From Glandiceps talaboti (Eukaryota > Hemichordata > Enteropneusta > Spengelidae): a DNA stretch of 64,000 bases. The position numbers and the translations under genes were made by a program. Shown here in pieces: positions 1-13,400 of the stretch; the stretch's first letter is position 1; each line of letters begins with the position of its first letter. Below the pieces are notes generated by a model that was not told the origin of the DNA, made no database searches, and saw only the letters and a list, made by a program, of their open reading frames with translations. The stretch lies in the NCBI RefSeq assembly GCF_964340395.1, contig NC_135554.1, forward strand, positions 27,706,592-27,770,591, written 5' to 3'.

Positions 1-36
1 ATGTTGCAAAATCGCAACAAAACTTGAAATTACAGG

Positions 37-42
37 TTTATT
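37..42 (-). promoter_or_regulatory. Candidate poly(A) signal AATAAA
   Basis: Plus-strand TTTATT at 37-42 reads AATAAA on the gene strand. It is a common hexamer in AT-rich DNA, so support comes only from its position downstream of the patched stop. Confidence 0.3.
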
Positions 43-353
43 TTTTTAAATAATTAAAAAAGGCACTGTTTAGAGTTTCTATTTGATTGATTTGGGATGA
101 AACCTTATAATAGAATACAAGGATATAACAACTCAATATGGAGACCAGGTTCACCATATCCTAGTTCATTTTCACTTTTGTAAGGACACATTTTCATCCT
201 TGAAAAGTGACACGAAAATAAACAACATGTAAAATAAGTGACTATAGTTATACAAATAGAAATCTGTTATAATTCTTATCTCTTGTATTGTATTGTAGAA
301 GACTACCCTTATAACAGCGTGTCTTTTTTTCCACGTCAAAAAGTTCACATTTG

Positions 354-394
354 TAATAATAATAATAATAATAATAACAATAATAATAATAATA
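354..394. repeat. (AAT)n microsatellite
   Basis: About 13 trinucleotide units with one interruption (AAC). Confidence 0.95.
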
Positions 395-810
395 CACTAC
401 AGTGAAAATTTACAAGATAAAAATAATGAGAAGATTTCTTTCAAAACTCTGTATGTTGACTTTTATAATACAAAATACCATAAAGTTGTTACTTCTGTAA
501 TAAATAAATACGTATATACTCTTTACATGCAGTTTATAAAGCTCTGTCTTTGTCAATAGGAAATGAAAGGACAATTTGTTTGTAGCACCAATAGATTTTA
601 AAAAAATACAATGTCTTCAGACATTTGTCCCTTTTTCTTGTGACTCCAATCTGTATCAGTGAAGATATATATTTTTCTCTCTATGCTAATTTGGTATATA
701 CAGTTTTTTCTTCTGATGAAAATGTCTGTTGAAAGAAAAGACAAAAAGGAAAAATGAATTTGAATTATGCGTCTTTGTGTTTATCCACACATAAATTAAG
801 GATTGCTACA

Positions 811-1075
811 AGAAGTGATGTCATTTGGATCTCCTGTGACAAGAAACGATGATGTCATTTGGATCTCCCATGACAAGAAGTGATGATGTCATTTGGATCT
901 CCCATGACAAGAAGTGATGATGTCATTTGGATTTCCTATCCTATGACACAAAGTGATGATGTCATTTTCATTTTGCACATACAGAATATAAAGTGATGAT
1001 ATCATTTGTCTTCAGAAAACAAGGAATGACATCATTTTGACCAACTGTCTTCACAAAAATGATGTCATTATGTCC
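811..1075. repeat. 34-bp tandem repeat with conserved GATGTCATTT core
   Basis: Four good copies at exactly 34-bp spacing (core G at 820, 854, 888 and 922), then degenerate copies near 961, 998, 1026 (inverted, ATGACATCAT) and 1061. It lies just beyond the patched stop, probably within the 3' UTR. Confidence 0.9.
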
Positions 1076-1104
1076 TGACTTCAAATGTCCTATTTCTCAC
1101 CTTA

Positions 1105-1431
1105 CTATACACTGGTATCTGACCCTGGATCACAGTGTACTGTGTAGTCTTGTAAGGCTGGGTTCTTTAACCCAAACATATCATCTCTCCTTCTGTGTGA
1201 CTTGAAACTGTGTCCTGGCTCTCCCTTATCCACACCACATGCACCCTGATGAACGATGGACACTCTTGCAGTTGCAGTCACTGTAGTGATGTGTCTTGGT
1301 ATTGATGGTGAGGAGTGTGGAGACGATGAAGGGGTGGAGGAAGAGCTGAGTTGTTGGGGTAATTGAGGTTCTGGTAATCTTGGCTGTTTTCGACTTCGTC
1401 TTGACTTCTGTCGTCGTGACATTCGTTTGAC
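1105..1431 (-). CDS. ptch: patched exon 24 (last coding exon, C-terminal tail)
   Basis: 327 nt including TAG at 1107-1105. Acceptor TCTCAATTTCAG. It starts [20 protein letters not shown] (strongly basic), then a Ser/Pro tract, then [16 protein letters not shown], matching human ITTVTASASVTVAVHP. It ends [13 protein letters not shown]. Donor-like GTAAGG and GTGAGA strings overlap or follow the stop, so a further splice giving an alternative C-terminus cannot be excluded, but nothing downstream recommends it. Confidence 0.92.
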   Translation of the reverse strand, partial: VKRMSRRQKSRRSRKQPRLPEPQLPQQLSSSSTPSSSPHSSPSIPRHITTVTATARVSIVHQGACGVDKGEPGHSFKSHRRRDDMFGLKNPALQDYTVHCDPGSDTSV

Positions 1432-4400
1432 CTGAAATTGAGACATGAAGTGGATATATTTAGTTGTTATTTTGACTGCTTCAATGACTAACTTAGTATC
1501 AACTGTACCTTTCTCAGGAATTTCCTGGTGATATGACAGATCAATTCACAAATCAAGGAAGTATTCAGATTATGTGGAAAAGTTTGATGTAAATAGTTAT
1601 AACACAGTAAGGCTTTGCAAGATTTAAACAAAGCTACTTAGTTCTATTCTGCAAAACAAGGCAAAGGACCCTGTATCTCTATAATGGTTCCTTCCATCTG
1701 ATCAAAACAATAGGAATAACCTAAAATAGACTGAAATTGGGGATGGGTCCTAACACTAACACATTGCCAACTGAGGTTGTTAAGAAATTAAGACATACAA
1801 CACTCACCTTTTCTCTTGGAGGGGTATGACAAGTCAAAGTTTCCACCACAAACTCTGGAGGGTGAATTTCAATGTGTTGATGATTAGTAGGGTATACATG
1901 TCTGTGATGGTAGCCTTCTCCATGCCCAGATGACATGTCTGAACCAGAGTCTGCATATCGATGTCTTCGCATTGAATGCATTGGAAGACCACGGTCTAAG
2001 GGTGGTGTTGGTTCTGGAGTTGGTGTACTAAGTCTGTCAGCATTGTTGATTGGCTGTACCTGTGTGCAATCAAATAAATCAGTAAAATAAACATTAAAAT
2101 ATAACAAAAAAACATGAACTTTCCTTCAAAAAGTAAAAAAAACTATTTTTGTACAGTTTTTTTTATCTAAAGAATAATCAATTTTAAGTTTGGAAAGTTC
2201 ATACAAAAAATATTTCCTTTTTTTTGACTGGATTTGGAACCAAGGCAGTGTGGCATGGAGAAAATCTAGGAACATTTTCTTTTCTACACATTTTTCACCT
2301 GATGAGTAAAATTAGATAAACTGTCTCAGATTTTGTGTCTCTTTCCTGTATATGAACAATTAAAACACTCGGCAGAAAATGATGACATTTTAGGCAAAAT
2401 TACAGACAAGTAAGACTATAGTGTTGACTCCTCTAAAACTATCAAGGATGATTTGAAATCTTACCTCTGCTGGGGGTCCAATGAGAGACAGGATAACAGG
2501 CAACAAAACCAAACCATTGAGAACTCCAATGAATATAAGGGCAGAGAAAACATAAAAGAAGTACCTGAAGAAATAACAAAAAAAACCAAAAACATTAAAA
2601 GAAATGTCAAAATAAGTTTTGTTTACATCAATTTGCAGTTAAGTTTAATACAAGTAAAAACTTTGGTTTGTGAAAGGTGAAGCCTATAGAGTGTATTTAG
2701 CCAAGTTACAATTCAACCCAGTCACGACCGTTCAAAAGTGTGGCCTTGCATGTTGCTACCACAAGAGGGCGCTATACATTGTAGAACAGCAAGAAAATTA
2801 AACTCTGTCAACATTGCTGAATGGAACATGTGTTCATAAAAATTTAAATTGTAACATTTGTTGTTTTCAGTGAACTATTAACTAGTTTCTTTCTCTGAAA
2901 GGAAAATAACTACAAACATTTGACTCTGTAGTTTGTGAAAATGAGTTCGTTAGTAATATTTTCGTACCCACGAAGTTGGTACTTGAGGCTATTGTTCAAT
3001 GTGGTGATTACACAAATGGGTGATAGCAGTTCCTCTGTTGTGAACAGAACATTTGTGAATAAGAACAGAATTTCTTAAAAATTTCAGCAAACTAGACGTC
3101 CATCTAAATAGAATGCAACCCCCAAATAGTTAAGTTTTATGCATCTAAGTTCATTTGTGGGGTACACTAACCAAAGCAGACAATACTCTACGCGGACCTT
3201 CTAACATGATAGATATATATCAAGTGTCTCTTTTCAAAGACATAACGTTCTCTATTCTTGTAGTAAAGGAATGTTACTGTGTCAATTCTTGATCCTCCCC
3301 AATGTTGATATATAAGGCCCCGCCCATCCCACTGGCACATATCTTCTTAAAGCCTGGACTCAGAGCGGAACGTTTACACTTTAGCTGCACTGACTATTTT
3401 TAATCTGCAAGGAGTCTACACTTGTGCTTATGTATGGTCTAAACTATGAAAAACATTCTTGGTAAACATACTCAAATACTGGACTAGTGATGGGGTTTCA
3501 CAAGCAAACAAAGACATGTGAAACTGAAGATACACGTTTACGATTGCAACTTCTTACAACTTCATTGACACTGCCTCACACATGATACCCCCTGCCAAAT
3601 ACAGGCTTTCATGCGAGACTCCCCAAATTACACACCAAGCCTTACTTTTCACTACATTGACACAAAACATTTACAGTGGCTTAAATTGCCGTGCTCAGTA
3701 CCCCCTGGTCTTTTCAAGGAGTACCTCTGAGTGAAATAGTTCAATCATTGCATAACAGATGTTGGTAACCACATTGCGGTCTTTTATCATGGAGAAAGTT
3801 GCACACCACAAAAAAACAATTGCCATTCCATACAGACACAGGCTTTACAAGAACAGAAGAAAATCCCTAAGTCTAAACATGTAAAGATGGTTATCTCTGG
3901 AGTTGCTAACTGTAAACTTGTTTGTAGATGAATAACCACATTCTTGTGTTCTGCCTATGGGCCTAAACTTGACAAAACACGGCATTGGAGAAAGGGGTAT
4001 CAAATTTTGTTTCTAGCTACAAGCTCTGGAGGTAATAAACTCAACAAACAAACACACATACAAGATCACATCATAGGAATTTGGTTGCCCACAACATCAC
4101 TGCCCAAGTTTCAAAACAAAATTAACTCAAAACCCACAGCAGAGTTAGAAGCACTGGTATTATGAAAAAAAAAATCTGAGTGGGTACGAGTTTGATATTT
4201 TCTTAAAACATTTTCTGTGGGAGAATATTTCTTATACAATGTATATTATAGCTTTACAAATACAGTCTGAACTCTTTCTGATGCCGTACAAATGTATATT
4301 ACATTTGTTCTTATATTTCCATCAAAGTGCATAGTCTCAAAATAAGTGAGGTTTTAGTTACTTTACTGTTACCCCTTCTAGAAGTATCTGTGCTCGGTAA

Positions 4401-7400
4401 AGATAGGGGAAAGAGAGGTGACAAAAATGGAGGTAAAATTTGGGTACATAAGTGGGTCAAACAATGAAATAACTCGAAAATTCATTCAATTATTTCTTGT
4501 GAGAAAAGCAGGCATGATGAATGCATGGGCAAAGAGATTAGTTGGAACAAAATGATACACATATATAATCTACAAGTTGTTCAGTACAATTTAGGTTTTC
4601 AAATGAAAATCCAAAAGTTAAGAAGACCTAGAAAGTACCTATACTATAAAATAACTTGCAACAGTACAAATCAAGGTTTTTAGAAGATCAAACTAAGATA
4701 TTTGTCAATTTTTGCAAAGCCGTGTCATTCAGGTCTTTCAGACACCAAAGATTTCCAGGAAATTTTCTGGAAATATGCAGTTAGATAAAAGGGGAAGAAA
4801 ACCTGTTAAAAAACGTTCTGATTATAATAGCATCCCAACTGATTACAGCGACTTCTGGATGGGTAGATCAAAACAAGATGATAAGAAGTGAAAACTTGTC
4901 AATACCTCCTTATACCTAGTTATCCAAAATACTCAGCTATGCTGTACACTATATCTACATGACAATGTACATATTTAATCATCACTTACAAAGAAACTTT
5001 TACTATGTGCTGGGTACAGAATAATCTATACTAGTCAATTTCCATTTTTAATGTCCAAGACTATAAACAATGTGAATTATAAGTGTGGCAATCTGTATGT
5101 CCATATACTCCTACAGTAAATTCTGACTAATTGTCTAACATTATTCTCTGATCGAACTAGTTATTACATATGGTTATGTACTGGGCACTAAGTATTTCAC
5201 TGCGGCCATTGGTTATGTATACAGTAAGTATTGGATGACCAACCATATTCTACAATACAAGTTAGTTAGCTATGGGAAACTGTTTCTATGTGTTTGCTAG
5301 CATGTAACATACTAGGCTGGGGCTCTATTTAGGATGAGGGCCCGAGGGCTTTGCTTCTTCTGCTTGACTAGATGTAGAGAATGACATGTGAAGAACACAG
5401 AGGTCAGTAATTAAAGTATACTTCCCCTGACTGTTTAGAATACTACCACCCAGTATTTTAAAAGGCCCACCCTCTTGGACTGAATACATAGGTCCGGCAA
5501 AAACAAAAGAAAGAAAAAAACCAACAAGCAGATTGGGAACAATGCTCAGCCTCATTAGCTAAGCACTTTTTGCAACAAGTCCAGGAGATATTTTGCATAC
5601 ATTTGCATAACCCAAAACACAGAGTAAACAAGTTAAATAGAGTACAAGAGAAGGCACAATTTGGATAAGTAAATTATTCCCTAGTGCTTACCGTGTTGTT
5701 TTAAGCTATTCAAACCTTTGACACTCAACCCTCCTTATTACATTATCCACCTTCTTTTTGTCCAATGCAGTTTTTTAGAAATTCATCTCTTAAAAACAAG
5801 CTTAAAGTTGTACCATGTTTACTAGACTTGTACTTTCACCTCGCTAGAATAGTGGCTAATCTATTCATTAGAGTTGACTGATACCAAGGGTACACTATGT
5901 ACAACTTTATACCCAACAAGAAATTTTCTATTTAACTTTCTCTTTTCAAATCCAAGTTTTCAAAAGAGTGCAAGACAAAGGGTACACTACGACAAACAAG
6001 TAAGTATACCCCTCCTTGGATATACCATACTATCAAGAAATGTTCGTGAAAGTGATAAGCTCAATTATTTTGTCTGTGACATTGTCTGTTGTTGAACACA
6101 TTATTAACTCCGAGATTTGATTTCAAATTTTACTTTGGTGCAAAGGTCATGGATTCCCCACGCATCAAAGTCTGACATTACATGTGAACATAAAACCCAA
6201 ATGGGCATGTTGATGTAATTTTATTCTTTTGAATCAAGGGAAACATTCCTGTTTCTAAGTTCTAAGACAATTTAGACGACCTTCATATAATTCAGACAGT
6301 CCTTTGAACTTTAGAACTTGGTATATTAATATCTTACAGATTTTGCCATTCTTTTTCTAAATTTTTCTATACAAACTCTACAATTTTATCCTTTCTCTGC
6401 CAGACTTCTAAATGTTTCTGTACAATTCTAACAGTTGATCCTTCCTTCACCATACATCACAAGATTCCTCAAAACTTCTCAAATTTGAGTAAAAACTACA
6501 AAATTTTCTGTACAATTTATTATCCTGAATATGTCGGTCACAGACAGTGGTGGAAAGTACAAAAACTATCACAACTATTTGAAGTAGCAGGCTGTTTTCT
6601 AGCTTCAGTCCTTATTATGCTATCATACACAGTGTAAGTAACTCTATAATACTGAGTATAATTGACTCCATGGAGTCCCTGGTGCGGTTTACTTATATCA
6701 TTTTTCATAACAAAATCCTCTTACACCAGAAATGTACTTTTCTCAAGAGATTCCTGGCGGACTGCACAAACCACAGAGTAGATAACCTTACAGTACAATC
6801 TCATGAACTTGTGAAATGACCCTTAGTGTTAGACATTCAATTATAACCAAATTCATGCACATGTGGTTGCCAGAAACCAACTTGTGTTGGTCATTTTGTC
6901 ATAATACAGAAACTGAAGCTTTGTGATTTTAGAAAATAAATCAAAATAAATAAATAAATGTGATGGAAGTAAAAACATGCACGAAATAATGGAAACATAG
7001 CACACTTTCAAAATTCCTGGGATGAAAGATTGAAGTCCAACTGGGAATTCTGGAATAATGCAGAGTATTCTTACCTAACTATAAACTCAAATTCAGAGCC
7101 AGACAGCATTATAACACCAAGCAGAGTTGACATTGCACCATCCAGGACTGGTGCAAACATATGTTCCAATGCCATACACATACGACGGTTGCGATCACCA
7201 ATAGAAGTTAAGAAGCCCTGTTGGAGAAAAGATCAAAACCTTTCATTTCATTTTCTGATTAAAAGTTTGAATTAAATCATTCAAGTCTACCAGATAGCTT
7301 TCTGACAGCCTAAATCATCCTTATAATGCCTTTTGAAAACAAACTGCCCCAATGTAAATTCTAACCTCTAGTAAGATGTGACTGACTTTTTTTGTCAAAA

Positions 7401-10400
7401 TGATGCGACTATAGGTTTTTCTGCTTTTGAAAAACTGTTCACACGTTTCATTCTATACATTTTGAACCACTATTTTTTAAGTTTCAACCTTAACAAATTT
7501 GTGTGGTACAAAATTTAACATCAGCATGTCAGCATGTTAACATAGCTCTAATATATATTTTCTTTGGGTCACAAACCTAACTAGTTTGGAAACTAGTCCA
7601 GCTACATGTCAAAAATTGGCAATTATTATTTATTCATTTATAACAATTGTATATTGTTTTCTTATTTGATGTTTAATCTTTCTGTTCTTCTTGATTTCTG
7701 ACAAAATAATAAACGTAATTATTAAACATCTCACGTGGACAGGATAATTTTTAACCACTGTAAAATTCCAGAAGTTTTTTCCATGTCAACTTTGAAGATT
7801 AAGAAATACGTACCATTTACTTATTTCTTGGCCTAAAACTACCGTCAAAATTGCTGAACTAGTATAAGGTGGTAAGTTTTACATTTATGTTCAGTGTTCT
7901 TTCAATTACTGAATACTACTCACCAGAAGAACGTGGAGTGTAAATTCTACACCTGTTCCAACAGAAAAGATAAGCGTAACAGCAGGTATGGCACTCATTT
8001 TGATTCCAATCAACCCCATGAATCCAAATAATTCCACTGTCATCATCACCAACATGAATACCTGAAGTTGAACACAAAAAAATAACAAATGTAAGACTAG
8101 GAATCCATATGTCTTCTTGTGACCAAAGACAACATCTCTGGTAAAAATGTCTTTTACTGTTTCTAGTTAAAATGTTAATACAACTTTGTAACAACTTTCT
8201 GGATAAATGCTACACTGTTTCCAATACTTTGTGATGGCTATAGGGTATGACATTATCCTACACTAAAAAAAGTAAATTTTTTTCACAAAAAGGTTGGTTC
8301 TTAAGATGCTAAAGCATCACATGAAAGCTATGATTGACAACTACACTGTTTTCAAGTTTTATTCAGATCTGCTTCAATTGAGCATAAAGTTGTGACATAA
8401 AAAATGTCGTTGAAAATATCATCAATGATAAAGCATAGACCTGCTGCTTGTTGCAAATAATAAAGAAACTAATTGACAAATCGTTACTTTGAGGAGTAAT
8501 TAAAATAAAGTGAATAACAAAACCTTGCCTGGGATTGTCTAAATCCCCTTAATGGCCAATAATATTCCTCTGCTGGTGGTATCAGTACATGGAACATTTG
8601 TTGTGGAATGTGAACACTTTCAAAAGGTGCTAAAAAATATGCCTTGCATAATGGGCCACTTTTATCCACGACTTAATCTATTATTGTTAGTCAGTCAAAC
8701 TCTAAACCTTGTCAATTATTTACGCACAGAATAATCGAAGTGTAAGAAAAGTGTGTCTGGCTGAAATTGATCAACAGAGTGTCAATCAGACAAGATGTAC
8801 ACTACTACGTTCGTTAACAACATATCACGCTCTGACAATTCAACTTCTTAAAGCTATTTAATTCAACTTGTTAACAAAACGTGATAAATTATAATTTGCC
8901 TTTGGCAATAACGTAAGTTTTACCTTCACTTGGATTTACTTTATTTCAAAAGTTATTGACTGTTTTCTCTTTCTGGTATTGATTTATCGCAACAGGATAC
9001 CTACACTGCTAAAAACAGTGTCTATTCAGGTAGGAAACTTGAGGGGAGGTCCATTTTAGTATCAATTCAATTAGTTGGGGTGATTAGGGGAGGAGGAGAT
9101 GTTATTGATGTGAGAATAGCCACCGTGTCACCACAATCTAAACTATTGATGACATTTTAAAGATCAATTTTCCCGTTCTGATTCTTTTATTGAATGCAGA
9201 GAAAAGCTGCCATTATGTTGTGTAGCATTCATTCAGTGCTGTCATTAGGTTTACATTGTCATACACAATCCAGTGGAGATCTGAACAAGTCTGTCCACCC
9301 ATACAACCCAGCAGGACATCTACACATGTGGTATACTATTTTATTTTATACACCACACTTCATGCAGTTACTCAAATCACACAATTTGTTCTAGATTTAT
9401 TCTTAAACAGTAGAATTTGGAAACAGAACAATAAACAAATTATCAATTTGTACAGGAAGCGGGATGAGGGCATTTGTACCGATATTGACATACCCAAATA
9501 TGTACAAATGGAAAGTGCTTTGTTCAAATTCCCTGTATGTAACTTTCGTTGTCATGGCAATGGTCTTTTGTAGACATTTTTCTTTGCTAAAGGTAGAAGT
9601 ATCATGGTAGCAACTTTGACCTCACTGATACCAAATACCTTTTACTACCACACACTTCTACTACCACACACTTTCCACCAGAAAATATACACTAACTAGC
9701 ATTTTGCTTCTTTCACTGAAACTCTTAAGAATTTCAACTTTAGTACAGTTATAGAAATATACCTAACTTTAGTACAGTTATAGAAATATACCTAACTTTA
9801 GTACTGTTATAGAAATATACCTAACTTTAGTACAGTTATAGAAATATACCTAACTTTAGTACTGTTATAGAAATATACCTAACTTTAGTACAGTTATAGA
9901 AATATACCTAACTTTAGTACAGTTATAGAAATATACCTAACTTTAGTACTGTTATAGAAATATACCTAACTTTAGTACAGTTATAGAAATATACCTAACT
10001 TTAGTACTGTTATAGAAATATACCTAACTTTAGTACAGTTATAGAAATATACCTAACTTTAGTACAGTTATAGAAATATACCTAACTTTAGTACTGTTAT
10101 AGAAATATACCTAACTTTAGTACTGTTATAGAAATATACCCAACTTTAGTACTGTTATAGAAATATACCCAACTTTAGTACAGTTATAGAAATATACCCA
10201 ACTTTAGTACTGTTATAGAAATATACCTAACTTTAGTACTGTTATAGAAATATACCCAACTTTAGTACAGTTATAGAAATATACCCAACTTTAGTACAGT
10301 TATAGAAATATACCCCACTTTAGTACAGTTATAGAAATATACCTAACTTTAGTACTGTTATAGAAATATACCTAACTTTAGTACTGTTATAGAAATATAC

Positions 10401-13400
10401 CTAACTTTAGTACTGTTATAGAAATATACCCAACTTTAGTACAGTTATAGAAATATACCCAACTTTAGTACTGTTATAGAAATATACCCAACTTTAGTAC
10501 AGTTATAGAAATATACCTAACTTTAGTACTGTTATAGAAATATACCTAACTTTAGTACTGTTATAGAAATATACCCAACTTTAGTACTGTTATAGAAATA
10601 TACCCAACTTTAGTACTGTTATAGAAATATACCCAACTTTAGTACAGTTATAGAAATATACCTAACTTTAGTACTGTTATAGAAATATACCTAACTTTAG
10701 TACTGTTATAGAAATATACCTAACTTTAGTACAGTTATAGAAATATACCCCACTTTAGTACTGTTATAGAAATATACCCAACTTTAGTACTGTTATAGAA
10801 ATATACCTAACTTTACATACACTTCATGCTCAACATAAATTCATGCTTCAGCATATAAATGTGTGAGAAAATATGTCACATTGCGAGTTATGAACTCACA
10901 ACAGTTTAAAAGATATATACATATAGCTTTTGTACTTTTATTTCAAAGAATGGGTGGTTGCTGGGATTCAATGTGATAAACAATTTCAAATCTCCTTACC
11001 TCAATAAGAGCTGCCCAAGGATTGGCAAGGACAATCATATTTACAAGGAAGCAGGCACCAAATACACTGACTAGTGTCAACATAAGGTAGAAACGTAGAC
11101 TGATGTACTGTTCCCAGAAGGTGAACGGAACTCCTCTTGGGTAAGAAGGGAGCCCTCTGGAGCCAAAGTGAGATGAAATGTTTCGGACATTTTTTATGAC
11201 ACGAATAAAATCCTCGGTGTTACGCATATTATTGAGATAAAAAGGAAGTTGGGTGAAGTTCATAGCCTGAGACTTTGGAACTGAAAGCAAAACAGACAAA
11301 TTATGTTTTAGTGCATATCATTTACAGGTGAATATAAAGAATTACAGAAAACATCTTGGTCCTTCGTGGAACTTTGTTGAACTTGTTCTGCAGAACGACC
11401 ACAGGCAGACTCTACACTCTAATCATGAACTCACTAAAAGTGCCAAGAACCAGACTTAAATCCTACGGTGATCAATCATTTACCTATGTTTCAGCAACCT
11501 TTTGAAATCAACTACTGGCTGATATCTCTCACGACACAGCACTAAAATTGGTCTCACAACACAGCACTAAAAGAGGAATCTTTACAGCAAGACTCAAGAT
11601 CCAGAGACCTTAAGGACTTGTTTTTGTACAACAAAAAAATCGTTCTTGTGAATGGATACTAGGAGCTCTATAAATATCTGTTATCATATTATTGTCACCA
11701 ATTCAAACATAAAAAAACTGTACTTACTACGAAATTGACCATCTGGAATATAGAATTCATGTGGTTCTGGATGAAGTTGTGCTTGTGAAGCTGCAGCTGA
11801 TAAGGTGTCATATGTCCACCAAATAGTAAGATAGTTGTAAAAAGCTTCTGGGTAAATAATGCCTTCCTGGTTTACTAATCTAACGCTATGTACCTGTGGA
11901 TGTATGAAAAATGGTAAGACTTATTTCTAGAATTTATGCTAATTGTATTTAAATATACTACTACAAATTTAGTGAAAAGTTGTCTCATTTTACAATTTTG
12001 TATGGAGCATCTTTCATACTACGAAATATTTCACAGTTTGGACTCAGAATTCTTCAAACTGTTGTGAAATCACACACAAACGTGATGGGAGAAAAGAAGA
12101 CAGATTTGATTTTTAAGCTTACCTGAGTTCGATCAATATTAAAGTCTGTATCCCCTGTTTGGATTATTAACTTGTATGCAAGCACACCTAAGTCAGTAGC
12201 ATTGTCGAAACACCCCTCCTCTCTAATTGCACCTGCTGCCCAATCACTATCAAAGGCTTCTTGCAAATCTAAATATCAATATATTATAAGAAAGTGAGAA
12301 GAATTCACCTTGATTCATAAGGCGAGAAGAATCTACCTTCATTCATACTGTCAATATTGGTGTACTAAGTAAATGCAGACAAAAACCTCTGTCTAGTTAA
12401 AACCTACCAACCATCATGCATTGAAAATCACTCTCTAGATATCAACGATTTCTATCACAAGGTATTGAAGTTACAACCAGAGTAATCTACACTTATCAGC
12501 CTGTTGTGATTTTATAAGGCTGGTGCAAGCTTCTAACCTTCCTGTTTCTAACACGTTTGTGAGGGCTAGTGTTAGCACCAAGTCAGTGGCATTGCTGAAT
12601 CACCCCTCATATGTAAAAGGGTGTCTGCTGCCCATATTAGCACTGATAAGCTGAATGAATGCTTTACTTCTTGAGCTGGACAGGAAGGACTATGTTTCAT
12701 TTTAAGTGATGCCTGTTTTATACGATGTACATATGCATTGAGTTGGGACAATTTCTTCCTCTAAGTCTGTAGATCTATATATATATATATAAACATAAAT
12801 ACTTAAATAGTCTAAATGAAACTCAACTACCAAAAGTTGTGATAACTTACCAAGAAGCCAGTCCCTGAAATACTGTAGCCAGAACATTGGCAGTTCCCCA
12901 TCTGGTGTTCTTATCACCTCATTGATTTCCCTGAATGCATCATGATATTCATGTAGCAGCTTTTGACCATTAGGGTAATCATAGTCCTCCTGAGTAACAC
13001 CATACATGTTATAAAAACTAAAATATTTCATTTGCGAATCGAGGAATTCATATTCCTCTGTTCCTTTAGGAACAATGTCTGTAATATCCAACCCATCTTC
13101 CATTTGAGTTATGCCAAATGCACTCACAACCAATAATCCGGTAAAAAATACCAGCACACAAATCTGTAATACAAGGAAGGAGAAAATGTGTTTGTGAGCG
13201 AGTCTTCAAGTTTAAACACAAAGTTGTAGCAAGTGTCCAGATACTAGAGTAAGATCTTGCAATATTTAAAACATCCAAAACTGATTTACTTTAACATTCT
13301 GGTTTGTTATTTATGCTACATTCTGGTTATTCTAATATTCAACAAACAAACAAACAAACAAACAAACAAACAAACAAACAAACAAACAGAATTTCCTTTG

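Larger units (their letters stand above)
1..1104 (-). other. Probable 3' UTR and downstream flank of patched
   Basis: No coding signal on either strand. A minus-strand AATAAA lies at 42-37, about 1.06 kb past the stop, and is the only canonical signal I see before the window edge; cleavage would fall in the first ~30 bases. It includes an AAT repeat (354-394) and the 34-bp tandem repeat at 811-1075. The UTR extent is inference. Confidence 0.4.

Noticed and set aside
11721-11730. Alternative donor GTAGTA for exon 18
   Set aside because: It would end the exon three bases earlier, in a weaker context; it keeps phase but loses the Arg-Ile match to human RIP, and GTAAGT is far stronger.
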